Shown here: piece after piece, positions 32,623 to 43,357 of the stretch
Numbering within the stretch: position 1 is the first letter of the stretch
How the letters are laid out: every line of letters starts with the position of its first letter
Assembly: GCA_028571685.1 (NCBI GenBank)
Contig: CM053143.1
Span: 155,986,329 to 156,050,328 of the forward strand
Source: Heterohyrax brucei
Taxonomy: Eukaryota; Chordata; Mammalia; Hyracoidea; Procaviidae
Reading direction: 5' to 3'
DNA length: 64,000 nt
Program-made: the position numbers and the translations under genes
The notes under the pieces: generated by a model
Told to the model about the DNA's origin: nothing
The model's input: the letters and a program-made list of their open reading frames with translations, nothing else
Databases searched by the model: none

Positions 32623-33178
32623 TCTGACAACGAAGTCTGTGAACTTTAATTGTTCTAAGTGCTACATACCTCATTGCTGAATATCACTACAGTCACCTTT
32701 CAGGTACTCCCCTTGGGAAGCTATACACTGACATCAGCACCTACTGCACCCTTCAAAGCAATTTTGGAACTCTTTCTGGAATGGCCATTGCACATGGTGG
32801 TCAGGAGACAAGTTCATGGACTTTAATTGTATAGTTGTCTGTGAGGGAATTATTACTCCATAAACAAATATCTGTATTGGGACAGCCTTCCTAGTCACCT
32901 GATCTGGCCCCCAATGACTTTTTTCTTTACCTGAAAATAAAGGAAATATTGGAAGGAAGACAGTCTGATGACATTCAGGACATCAAGTGTAATGCAATGA
33001 CACTCTGATGGCTATTTCAGAGAGAGTTCCAAAATTGCTTTGAAGGGTAGACTAGGTGCTGATGTTGGTGCTTAGCTTCCCAAGGGGAGTTGATCAAAGG
33101 TAACCATAGTAATATTCAGCAGTAAGGTATGTAGCACTTTTTCTAGGATGAATTCATGAATCTAAGTGTGGTACCTCA
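32623..33178 (+). mobile_element. rearranged mariner DNA transposon
   Basis: Tc1/mariner remnant. The right part codes on the plus strand for a transposase C-terminus; codons at 32898-32930 read PDLAPNDFFLY, matching the conserved mariner segment with the last catalytic Asp. The 3' end reaches a terminal repeat near 33145-33178. The left part, 32623-32797, is an inverted copy of the same 3' end (terminal repeat 'ggtctgacaacgaag', then 'gtgctacatacctc'). Another terminal-repeat-like run, 'gacaagttcatggactttaattgt', lies at 32810-32835. The transposase N-terminal two-thirds is absent, so it is non-functional. Confidence 0.8.
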
Positions 33179-33369
33179 TGAATCTTTACAAAAGCAGACT
33201 GCCATAACTTTCTCCTGTGGAGCAACAGGTAGTTTAGAGCTGCTATACGTATATACCAAATCTGTAGTTAGCCATCACATGAACTTTCCTACTGGCTTTA
33301 GTTTTTTTTTTTTTAAAGTTTATTTTCTTGGTATTTCAAATATACAATTGTATGATCTTCAAAGTAGAA

Positions 33370-34200
33370 AATTTTTTTTACTATGATTAAGTGAAAGTAT
33401 ACAACCCAAGTCAGCTTTGCATACCTGCCTCTCTAGAACTCTATCTGCTCTCCCCACCCTGTGACAGCACACTTCTCCTTTTCCCAATGAGCACCTGTCC
33501 CCACCTCTGCTCTTTCTCCTCTTCCTCTAGAAAAGATCTCATAGAACGGCCTTCTATAAATGTATAAAACCATAAAGTACACATACCATGTACTCACTCT
33601 GCGTTCCCGAATCCAGTCCATTCTTTGTCTGAAGTGATGACCTCAGTACTGGTTTCAAATCTGGCCAGTATCAAGTCTAGGGGCTATGTTCCTAGGGTAC
33701 CCTCTGGGTTGTCAGACCATTAGTTCTGATCTTTCAGTACAGTTTTTGTTCTGCACACCTCTTTTTCTTGTGCTATGTCAGGGACTCTATGTTGTGTTCC
33801 CTATCAACGCTGCCTTTGGTGGTAGCTGGGCGCCATCTAGTTCTGGTCTCATGCTGACATAGTCTCCTAATCATATGGGTTCTTCTCTCTCCTGAACTCA
33901 CTTTTCCTCTCTTCTTTGATGTTCTCAGTCATCATCTGTTTCAGGTGGATTGGGACAAATTGATGTTCTTCAGATGGCAGCTTGTTGTATTTTAAGATCC
34001 CAGATGCCACTCATTGATATGGGGTGCAGAAGACTCTCTTCTCTAGTTATACCAGTAGACCTCAACGGATCTTGATGTCACCTGAAAACATGGTCCCCAG
34101 ACCCCTGTACCTGCTACTGTATCTTTTAAAATGTTCTGTTGAATTTAGAAAACCTTTTAGCTTATGTTGTAGTTCAGTTATGGTGACCTGCCTTCTAGTG
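33370..34200 (-). mobile_element. L1 3' UTR, minus strand
   Basis: T-rich start, then 'actatgattaagtgaaagtatacaaccc', 'tctccccaccctgtgacagcacacttctcc', 'gaatccagtccattctttgtctgaagtg', 'ctagggtaccctctgggttg', 'ggtagctgggcgccatctagttctgg'. It joins ORF2 at about 34200 and gives the strand of the element. Confidence 0.88.
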
Positions 34201-37200
34201 AGTGCTGTCACACCCTTTACCCAAACAAATTCCTATTGACTGTTTAATCTATGACCAGCTCTCTCCCTCCCTCCCTCCTACCCTTCTAGCCATCAAAGAA
34301 TCTTTTCTTCTGTGCATAAGTCCTTATAATACTTGTCTCATACAATACTTGGCCTTTTGCAACTGTCTGATTTCACTCAGTGTAATGTTTTCTAGTTGAT
34401 GCCAGGTTACAAGATGCTTCCTAAAATCATCATTGTTCATTATCATTACATAGTGTTCCCTTGTGTGTATATACCATGGTTTGTTTATCCATTCATCTGT
34501 CGATGGGCACTAGGTTGAGTCCACCTTTTTGCTATTGTGGACAGTGCTGCAATGAACCTTTGTGTACATGTATTTGTTCGCATGACAGCCCTTGTTTCCA
34601 TAAGATATATTTCAAGTAGTACAATTGCTGGATCATATGGTATTTCTACTTCTGGCTTTTTAAGAAAGCACCTAACTTCTTTCCAAAGAGGTTGTACCAT
34701 TTTGCAATCCCACCAGCGTGTAGGAGAGTTCCAGTCTCTCCACAGCTTCTCCAGCATTCATTGTTTCGTGTTTTTTGGGTTATGTCCAACCTCACTGGGG
34801 TGAGATGGTATCTCGTTGTAGTTTGATTTGGATTTGTCTCACAGCTAATGATTGTAAGTATTTCCTCATGTGTCCTTTAGCTGCCTAGATGTCTTCTTTG
34901 GTAAAGTGCCTGTCTATGTCCTTTGCCCATTGTTTAATTGCGTTCTTTTTCTTTTTCTTGTTGATATTTTGCAGTGCCTTGTAGATTATGAAAATTAGAC
35001 ATTGATTTGATACATAGCTGCCAGATATTTTTCCCATTCTGTAGATAGTCTTTTAATTCTCTTGATAAAATCTTTGGATTATCCTAAGTGTTTGATTTTT
35101 AGTAGTCACCATTTGTCTATTTTTCTCTTCTCTTGTTTGTGCATTGTTGGTAAGGTTTTGTAATCTAAGTAGTGAATTAGAAATTTCACTGTTGTCCCTA
35201 TTTTTTCTTCCATGATCTTGACCATTTTAGGTTTGATATTTAGGTTTTTGATGCATTTTGATTTAGTTTTTGTGTAAGATGTGAGATATGGGTCTTGTTT
35301 CAGTTTTTCGCAGATGGATATCCAATTTTGCCAACACCATTTGTTAAAGAGACTGTTTTAACCCAGTTTACAACCTTTGGGCCTTTGTTTAATATCAACA
35401 GTTCATAGGAGGATGGTGATATTTCTTGATTCTGTATCCTGTTACATTGGTCTATATTTCTGTTTTGGTGACAGTACCAGGCTGTTGTCACTACCACAGC
35501 AGTGTAGTAAGTTCTAAGGTCAGGTTGTGTGAGACCTCCCACTGTGTTTCTCTTTTCAGTTGTGTTTTACTTATCCAGCATTTCTTCCTTTTCTAAACAA
35601 AGTTGGTAATTTGTTTCTCCACCTCATTAAAAAACAGCACTGGAATTTGTATTGGTATTACATTGTATATGGAGATCACTTTAGATAGAATAGGCATTTT
35701 CACAACGTTAAGTCTTCCTATCCACGAGCAGTATAGTTTTCTCTACTTACATTAGTCTCTCTTGGTTTCTTGCATTAGGGTCTTGTAATTTTCTCTGTAT
35801 GGGTCTCTTACATCTCTGGTTAGATTTGTTCCTAGGTATTTTGTCTTCTTGGGAGCTATTGTAAGTGGTATTGATTTGATGATTTCCTCTTCAATGATCT
35901 CTTTGTTGGTGTAAAGGAGTCCAACTTATTTATTTATGTTTATCTTATGCTTGATACTTTTCTGGACTCTTCTTTTAGTTCCAGTAGTTTATGGCTCTTC
36001 TACTAGTTCCAGTAGTTTCTTGATGTGTTCTTTAGGGTTTTCTGTGTACACAATCATATCATCTGAATCTACTTTTTCTTTCCTGATGCAGTTGCTCTTT
36101 ATTTCTTGTCTCTTCTGATTGCTCTGAGACCCTTCAGCACAGTGTTGGATAGAAATGGTGACAGTGGGCATCTTTGTCAGTTCCTGTCTTCATGGGGTAT
36201 TCTGTCAGTCTCTCTCCATTCAGGATGATGTAGGCAGTTGGTTTTGAGTAGTTGCCCTCATTGCAATGAGGAATTTCCATTCTATGCCTATTTTGCTGTG
36301 ACTTTTTAAAACATGAATTGGTGCTGTACTTTGTCAAATGCTTTTCTGCATCAAGTGATTCTTATCCTTTGTGTTATTTATGTGGCTGATCACATTAGTT
36401 GTTTTTCTGAAGTTGAACCAACCCTGTATCACTGGTGTGAATCCTACTTGGTCATGATGAATTATTTTTTGATACTTTGTTGAATTCTGTTGGCTAGGAT
36501 TTATTTGAAGATTTTTGCATCTAGGTTCATGAGTGATATTGCTCTGTAATTTTCTTTCTTTTTTTTTTTTTTTTGCAGGGTCTTTTCCTGGGTTTGGTAT
36601 CAGGGTTATGCTGGCTTCATAGAATGAAATTGGAAATGTTCTGTTGTTCTCTATGTTGTGAAACAGCTTCAGTAGTATGGGAATTAACTCCTCTCTAAAA
36701 GTTTGGTGGAATTCTTCAGTGAAGTGGTCTGGCTCAGGATTTTTTTGGTTGGTAGTTTTTTGATTTCTTTTTCAATCTCTTCTTTTATGATGGGTTCACT
36801 AAGTTATTCTACTTCTCTTTGTGGTAATTATGTTAGGTGATGGGAATCTAGAAATTTGTCATTTTCTCTAGGTTTTCAAGTCTGTTAGAGTACAATTTTT
36901 TGTAGTGTTCTGTTATGATACTTTTGATTTCTGTTGGGTCTTTTGTGACATCTGCCATCTCATTTCTAATTTGGGTTGTTTGTTTCTTCTATTTTTCTTT
37001 TGTGAGTTTAGCCAGTGGTTTCTCAATTTTGTTGATCTTTTCAAAAAACTAGCTTTTTTTTTTTTTTTAAATTCTTTCCATTGTTTTTCTATCTTCTAAT
37101 TTGTTTAGTTCTGCCCTAATATTTATTATCTATTTCTTTCTGGTGCCTGAAGGGGTTCTTTTGCTTTTCACTTTCTACTTGTTCAAGTTGTAGGGTTAAT

Positions 37201-37465
37201 TCTTTGGTTTGGGCCCTTTCTTCATTCTGCATGTGTGCATTTATAGAGATAGATTGACCTCTGAGCACTGCTTTTGCTGTATTCCATAGGTTCTGGTAGG
37301 ATGTATGTTCATTTTTGTTTGAATCCATGAGTTTCTTTATTGCATCCTTGATTTATTCTATAACCCAAGGTGTTGTTCAGCTTCTATGAGTTTAAAATTC
37401 TGACCATGTTTTCTCTGCTATTGATTTCAACTTTCATGGATTTATGGTCTAAGAGGATGCTTTGT
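34201..37465 (-). pseudogene. L1 ORF2 relic (reverse transcriptase region to C-terminus)
   Basis: Antisense L1 ORF2 over 3.2 kb: C-terminal end at 34440-34800 ('tttatccattcatctgtcgatggg', 'gtagttctgcaatgaa'-type text), reverse transcriptase in the middle, 5' limit near 37465 ('ggtctaagaggatgc'). In the minus-strand translation the catalytic box at about 36030-36060 reads VDSDDMIVYTENP, where active L1 has FADD, so the two residues before Asp-Asp are changed. Many stops; only pieces of 60-90 codons remain (34485-34757, 35300-35542, 36134-36337). The endonuclease and ORF1 are missing. Confidence 0.9.
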
Positions 37466-37888
37466 TTGACTCCCTAAGAACAGAGTCTGCCTTTGAAAAG
37501 AAGCTGTAAAGCACCCTAAACAGGCAACCTGTAATGTATGACCAGAACATTTTGTGGAAATACCAACCTAAAATGAGATTTTGAGATTTAGAAAGTGCTT
37601 GAAGTTTTGGGGGTTTTGTTTCAACATGGTAAATGAAGAAAGCTTGCTCAGGATGCCAGCCAGGAAGTTGTTGACATGATATGCCAAGAACAAAGTAGAA
37701 TCAGGGATTGATTGATTTAGGGATCAATGTAGAGTTAAGGAACTTGAGATTTCTAGGGGGCCATAGTGAAAACCACAAAAATAGTGAAAACAGGGCCCTA
37801 GACAGATGGAGAGACAGGTGAGAAAATGAGATCTTCTAGTTTGAGAAATAGGGGCTAGAGTATTACTAGAGTATTATTTAGCAAACGA
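37466..37888. other. unassigned interval
   Basis: Nothing recognised between the L1 truncation point and the inverted RTE piece. Confidence 0.4.
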
Positions 37889-38160
37889 ATTTTCCACAAT
37901 CAGCCCCAGCCTTATTCTAACTGATAATATTGAGCTTTTCCTTTGTTTCCTTCCACAGATATGTCAATCTGATTCTTGTGTATTCCATTTGGTAAGGTCT
38001 ATGTGTGTAGTCATTGTTTATGTTGGTGAAAAGTTGTTTGCAATGAAGAATTTGCTGGTCTTTCAAAATTCTATCTTGGGATCTCTGACAGCATTTCTGT
38101 CACCAAAGGCCTTATTTTCCAACCATCAATCCTTTTTCTTTATTTCTGAATAAGGAAATT
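37889..38160 (-). mobile_element. RTE LINE, inverted 5' segment, minus strand
   Basis: Antisense of the endonuclease C-terminal region: 'cagccttattctaactgataatattgagc', 'gtgtagtcattgtttatgttggtg', 'tgcaatgaagaatttgctggtc', 'ctgtcaccaaaggcc'. It stops at 'ttctttatttctg' and within about 6 bases the plus-strand RTE begins, so both probably belong to one insertion with a 5' inversion. Confidence 0.85.
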
Positions 38161-38165
38161 GTCAA

Positions 38166-39420
38166 ACAATATCATTAACATCACACATGAGTAAAATTAT
38201 GCTGAAGATCATTCAAAAGCAGCTGTAGCAGTACACCCTCAGGTAACTATCAGAAATTCAAGTGGGATTCAGAAGAGGGTGGAGTGAGCGATATAACTGC
38301 TGATGTCAGATGGATCATGGTTGTAGGCAGAGAATACCAGAAAGATATTTACTTTTGTTTTATTGATTGTGCAAAGGCATTCAACTGTGTAGACCACAAC
38401 AAATTATGGATAACATTGCAAATAATGGCAACTCTATAGCACTTAATTGTGCTCATGAGGGAACTGTGCATAAATCAAGAAATTTGCACAGAATAAGAGG
38501 ATATTGAGTAGTTTAAAGTTGAGGAAGGTATCTGTCAGAGTTATTTCCTTTCACCATACTTATTCAGTCTGTATACTGAGCAAATAATCTAAGAAGCTGA
38601 AGTATACAAACAAGAATGGGGCATCAGGATTGGAGGGAGACTCATTAATGACATGCATTATGCAAATGACACAACCTTGCTTAATAGAAGTTAAGAGGAC
38701 TTGAAGCACTTAATGATGAAGACCAAAGATCACAGCCTTCAGTATGAGTGACACCTCGACGTCAAGAAAACAAAATCCTCACAGTTGGACCAATACTATG
38801 GTAAATGGAGAAAAGATAGAAGTTGTCAAGGATTTCATTTTGCTTGGATCCACAATCAACACCCATGGAAGCAGCAGTCGAAACAATCACAAGACAAATT
38901 AGATTGGGTAACTCTGCTGCCAAAGACCTCTTTGATTGCTAAAAAGCTAGCATATGACCTCCAAGAGCAAGGTGCACCTGACCCAAGCCATGGTGTGTGC
39001 AGTTGTCTCATACTTCCTGGGAAAGCTGCACAGTGAATAAAGAAGACAAGAGGAACTGGTGCCTTTGAATTACACTGTTGGCAGGGAATATTGAATAAAC
39101 CATGGACTGTCAAAAGAGCAAACGAGACTGTCTTGGAAGAATTGTAGCCAGGGTGCTCCTTAGAAGCCAGGTTGGCAAAATTTCATCCCACATACTTTGG
39201 GTATGTTATTAGGAGGCACCAGTCTTTGGAGAAGGCTGTGATGCTTGTTAAGGTATGGAATCAGCGACAAAGGAGAGGACCCTTGAGGAGATGCATTGAC
39301 ACAGTGGCTGCAACAAAAGGCTCAAGCATAACCTGGCACAGGACAGGGCAGTGTTTTGTTCTGTTGTACACGGGGTCACTATGAATGAAAACCACTTGAT
39401 GACACCTAACAACAGCAACA
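38166..39420 (+). mobile_element. RTE LINE, reverse transcriptase and 3' UTR, plus strand
   Basis: 1.25 kb in order: 'caaacaatatcattaacatcac', 'gatcattcaaaagcagctgtagcagta', 'gctgatgtcagatggatc', 'attgattgtgcaaaggcattcaactgtgtag', 'gacatgcattatgcaaatgac' (YAND in place of the catalytic YADD at 38659-38670), 'gacacagtggctgcaac', and the terminal 'gacacctaacaacagcaaca'. Broken by stops; relics are the frames at 38785-39036 and 39172-39384. Confidence 0.9.
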
Positions 39421-40606
39421 GGCAAGCTTAGCTCATGACATGGTCCATGTGAATGTGGAATGAATTACTGAGTTAATGTGACTTCATGTGACACAGAGAA
39501 CTGTTCCAGGGGCTTTTCTTAGATGCAGTTTGTACTGAAGCATACCTACAGATCTTTTTTACATGGAGCTGCTGGGCGGATTCACACTACCAATCTTTGG
39601 ATTAGAAGTTGAGTACAATCCATATGGGCCACTATGTTGTTTGAGAATATATTCCTGACACCTGGATTTCTTGATGGTTGATCTAAATGCCTGCTTCTTT
39701 CCTCATCTCGTATTACTAAGTCTGCATTAAAATCTGTTCTATGGGAAAAATACGTGATTCTTTACAGCCAGATGTTTTGTAGATGAGCATGTTTTCTCAA
39801 GATTGAAGTTGAATGCTTCTGAATTTGTAACATGCTATAACAACCATCTCTGTAAAACAGAAAATAGAAGGAATTTTCTATATGCTGTTTTCTCTTGATA
39901 ACATAGTTTTCCATTTTCTGGGCCTACTTACTTGAAATTATTTTCCATAGTGTTATGGAATAATAGCCTAAGTATTTAAAATTCATGTTGATAGTCATTT
40001 TGGTTTGAGATACAGTTACAAATCAACATGCAGAAGTACTAAAACAGAGATTTTTCTAATTTAAATAATAACATCAGCATTCATTTCAGAAAATGCTCTT
40101 AAAAAGAAGAAGAAATTGCAGTTGCAATTGAAAAATAAGAGTCTCTAATTTCTCTGAATTACCACATGTGGGAATATAGTGATTTAGAGAAAGTAGAATG
40201 ACCACATTTCCACATGTGGTATTCAGAGAAAATAGGTAAAGCCCATAGAAAACTAATCATGCTGAGATAATGTTCAAGGTTAATCAGCTGTATCTGAGAG
40301 TATTTTAAGTCCTCGTCCTCCCTCTCCTTCTAAAAAAGGCAGTTTAACATAAAGTTCACATTAGTAAGTACATTATTAGTGTATTAATAAACCTTCTGGA
40401 GACAGTATGCTTGCATGATTCTACTTTCAGTTTCAAAAACAGTTTATAATTTTTTTTCTAGATATCACTGGGAGGAAATCCCCAAATATGTATCAACAAT
40501 TTTTCCACTGTTCAATAAGAAATCCTTTCTACATTCTAATTCAAAGCTTTCTAGTACAACTGAAGGTAATAGAAGTACTAAACCTGGATTTAATGCTTAA
40601 CATAGA
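39421..40606. other. mostly unassigned; possible AfroSINE relic and a hairpin
   Basis: 39560-39640 ('ggagctgctgggcggattcacactacc', 'tttggattagaagttgag') resembles a decayed antisense AfroSINE half. The hairpin at 40150-40230 is listed separately. Otherwise nothing recognised. Confidence 0.4.
40150..40230. repeat. imperfect 21-22 bp inverted repeat
   Basis: 40150-40171 pairs with 40210-40230 apart from one extra T in the left arm. The arms carry the palindrome 'ccacatgtgg' and the outer edge 'ttctctga'/'tcagagaa'. The 38-base spacer has no recognised feature. It could be a small MITE-like element or a template-switch product. Confidence 0.8.
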
Positions 40607-40783
40607 AACCAAGACCAAAAAAACAAACCCACCGCCACTGAGTCGATTTCAACTCCTAGTGATCCTATAGAACAGAGTAGTACTGCCCCAAGAATTTCCA
40701 AGGAGTGCTTCATGGATTTGAACTTTGCTGACCTTTTGGTTAGAAGCTATGGCGCTTAACCACTAGCCCACCAGGGCTTCCAA
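40607..40783 (-). mobile_element. AfroSINE, minus strand
   Basis: A-rich tail 'accaaaaaaacaaaccc', 'gccactgagtcgatttcaactcctagtgatcct', 'gaacagagtagtactgcccc', 'aaggagtgcttcatgg', 'cgcttaaccactagcccaccagggcttcc'. Full length. Confidence 0.92.
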
Positions 40784-41487
40784 CACAGGAACAGCTTCTT
40801 TAAAATATGAATAACTCGTGACACTGAGTCAATAAGCTAAACAGAAATGTTAAGTTGGATTTTTGGGCTCTATAAAAGACAGCAGGCGAAGTCACCTGCG
40901 TTGGATCCCTGATGGGCTAGATGGAGAAAATGGAAAAAGAATCTGAGTCAGATATTTAAGGAGCAACACTAGGTCTCTGTCTAAGTACACGCTGTTCTCT
41001 ATCTTGAAAAAACCTTAATTATTTCTCTGTTGGTGATCTATTTTTCTATGCAAAGCTTTCAACTGCTTGGACAGGCAGAGGGCATCCCTTTGCATACATC
41101 TTTGAGAAGATATGCAAATATAATCCATTGTACTACGATTATTTATTTAATGTCTGTCATGCTGCCTGGAGAGGGAGGTTTATCAGGAGCCTTCTGGATT
41201 TGTTTCAGTGCAAGAAATGTTAGATACATAATAAAAGACTTCTTGTATTCAGAATGATTGCTTAATTCAACGCATTAAAACAGTCAAGGCATCATCCTTT
41301 CCTCAAGTGGTAAAAAAGCTGTGGACAAAATTAAATGTTAAAGATGTTAGATATTCTCAACATCAGTTTCTTTTAGCCCACCTGTCCAAACTATAAGGCA
41401 GGAATGGAAGAGGACAGTTTAGTGGACTGGTTGAGACTTTGGGTCTTCCTGGAATCACAAGGAGAGAGACAGGTGTAGGTTTTAGAA
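40784..41487. other. unassigned non-coding stretch
   Basis: Nothing recognised. The 75-codon frame at 41030-41257 has no motif. Confidence 0.4.
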
Positions 41488-41650
41488 ACACCAAACAAAC
41501 CCTGTTGCTAGTTTAGCCAATTCTGAGTCCTGGCAACCATATAGGACAGAGTAGAACTACCCCGTATGACTTCCAAGGAGTGCCTAGTAGATTTGAACTG
41601 CCTGCCTTTTGGTTAGTAGCTGTAGCTCTTAACCACAATACCACCAGGTG
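41488..41650 (-). mobile_element. AfroSINE, minus strand
   Basis: 'caccaaacaaaccctgttgc', 'ccaattctgagtcctggcaacc', 'aggacagagtagaactacccc', 'aaggagtgcctagtag', 'gtagctcttaaccacaataccacc'. Confidence 0.9.
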
Positions 41651-42059
41651 TAGGTTTAAGATCTACAGTACTGACTACTTATAATAAAAAAATGATAATC
41701 AGGGAAGCCTCTCTGATGACCTTCTAAGGTCAGCAATCAACCCACTGTGATATTTCCAAACCAAATTAATACTGTCAACACTCCAGAAAATGCTTTTGTT
41801 GATGGGAGTCCCTTGTGGAATAACCTGAGAAGCAAGGGCAAGGGGAAGAGAGTGGTACTCCTGGCCATCTGTAAGTAGAAAATATTTGCCTCGTTCTGTT
41901 ATGATAAATGATTTGAGTTTATAAGGCATATAAAGACTATAGTAGGTAACTATAAATGTTAGTCTCTGTGTTTTACCTCAGATCTAACCTGTATTTACTC
42001 CACAGTTGAATAAATCTTAAACTGTAGTGTTCATAGGAAGTTTTACTGAAATGCACAAT

Positions 42060-42185
42060 GTTGAGCTTCACTACCAGAAGTTTCGATTCAGTGGCCTACG
42101 GGTCTGGCTTTTTAAATAAGTATCCCAAGTGATTCTGGGGTAGATGAATTTGAAATACACTTTAAGGAAAGCACTATCAAAGAAA
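42060..42185 (+). mobile_element. hAT-Charlie-type (MER20-like) relic
   Basis: 'cagtggcctacgggtctggctttttaaataag', 'cccaagtgattctgggg' and 'gaaagcactatc' follow the end of MER-type non-autonomous hAT elements, as at 27295 and 27660. Confidence 0.45.
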
Positions 42186-42450
42186 CATTTAGGTAGTTTT
42201 AGGGTATAGCGTATTTATAATTTGATGTAGCTTAGAGTTCAGGGACAAAAATACTAAATGTATAGGAATAAAGGAAAGTATGGTTTTAGTTGAATTAAAA
42301 AAACATGTAATTTTTCAAGATTATTAAATGTGCTGCCATTTTTACTGTGAAAAATATTCCCCCAGCTCTCATGTTATTTTAATATAGCAGCACCAGCCAA
42401 GCAAAGTATGATTGTAAATACATTGAAATTTGTGGTCATATATAAATGTG

Positions 42451-42622
42451 AGGAAAACCCATATGGTGTAGTGGTTAACTGCTGCATTGGCTAACCAAAA
42501 GGTTGGCAGTGCAAATCCACCAGGTGCTCCTGGGAAACTCGACAGGGCAGTACTATTCTGACCTATAGGGTCACTGTGAGTCAGAATTAAATTATTGGTA
42601 GTGTGTTTGTTTTTTTTTGGTA
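42451..42622 (+). mobile_element. AfroSINE, plus strand
   Basis: 'ggaaaacccatatggtgtagtggttaactgc', 'ggctaaccaaaaggttggcagtgcaaatcc', 'gcagtactattctgacc', tail 'gtgagtcagaattaaattattgg' and a T/G-rich end. The frame at 42369-42698 reads through it in antisense. Confidence 0.92.
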
Positions 42623-42699
42623 TAAATGTGACATTTATTTTTGAACCTACAGACTTCCGCTCATTACAATACTTATTGTGCTTGCTACTTGACTGCATT

Positions 42700-43357
42700 T
42701 TTTAATGGTAAATATACACATAACACAACATTTACCAACTCAATATTTTTTACATGAACAATTAAGTGACAATGATTATAATAGTCACATTGTGCAATCA
42801 CCACCTGTATCCAGTGCCTTGTTTCCCTTCACCATAAACAGGTACTCAATACTTCCAAAATAATAACTCTCCCTCCTTCTTTCTCCTGGCCCTGGTAACC
42901 ACGAGAGAACTTTAATCTCTATGTGTTTGTTTATTCTAGCTAAATATTTCATGTAAGTAGGATCATGGAGTATTTGTCCTCTTGTGATTGACTTTCTTTG
43001 ACCAATGTAGTGTTTTTAAAGTTCATTCATGCGTAGCATATATCAGGACTTCATTTCTCTTTTTGGCTGAGTAGTATTCCATTTTGTATAAATACTACAG
43101 GTTTTTTTTAATCCATTCATCTGTTGATGGACACTTGAGGTGGTTTCTACATTTTGACTACTGTGAATAGTGCTGCAGTGGACATTGGTATGTACGTGTT
43201 TCTTTGTATCACTGCTTTCAAGTCTCGTGGGTATGTACCTAGGAGTGGAATTACTGAGTCATGTGAAGAGAATTACACATTTAGTTTACTTTTTGAGGAA
43301 CCACCAAACTGTTTTCCACTGTGGTTGTGACATTTTGCATTCTCACCAGCAGTAGAC
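42700..43357 (-). mobile_element. old L1 3' UTR and ORF2 end, minus strand
   Basis: 3' UTR: 'aacacaacatttaccaactc', 'cattgtgcaatcaccacctg'. ORF2 end: 'ggctgagtagtattccatttt', 'ttcatctgttgatggacacttgagg', 'cctaggagtggaattactgagtcatg', 'aaccaccaaactgttttccactg', 'cattctcaccagcag'. It stops exactly where the RTE starts, so its continuation was lost or displaced. Confidence 0.82.
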
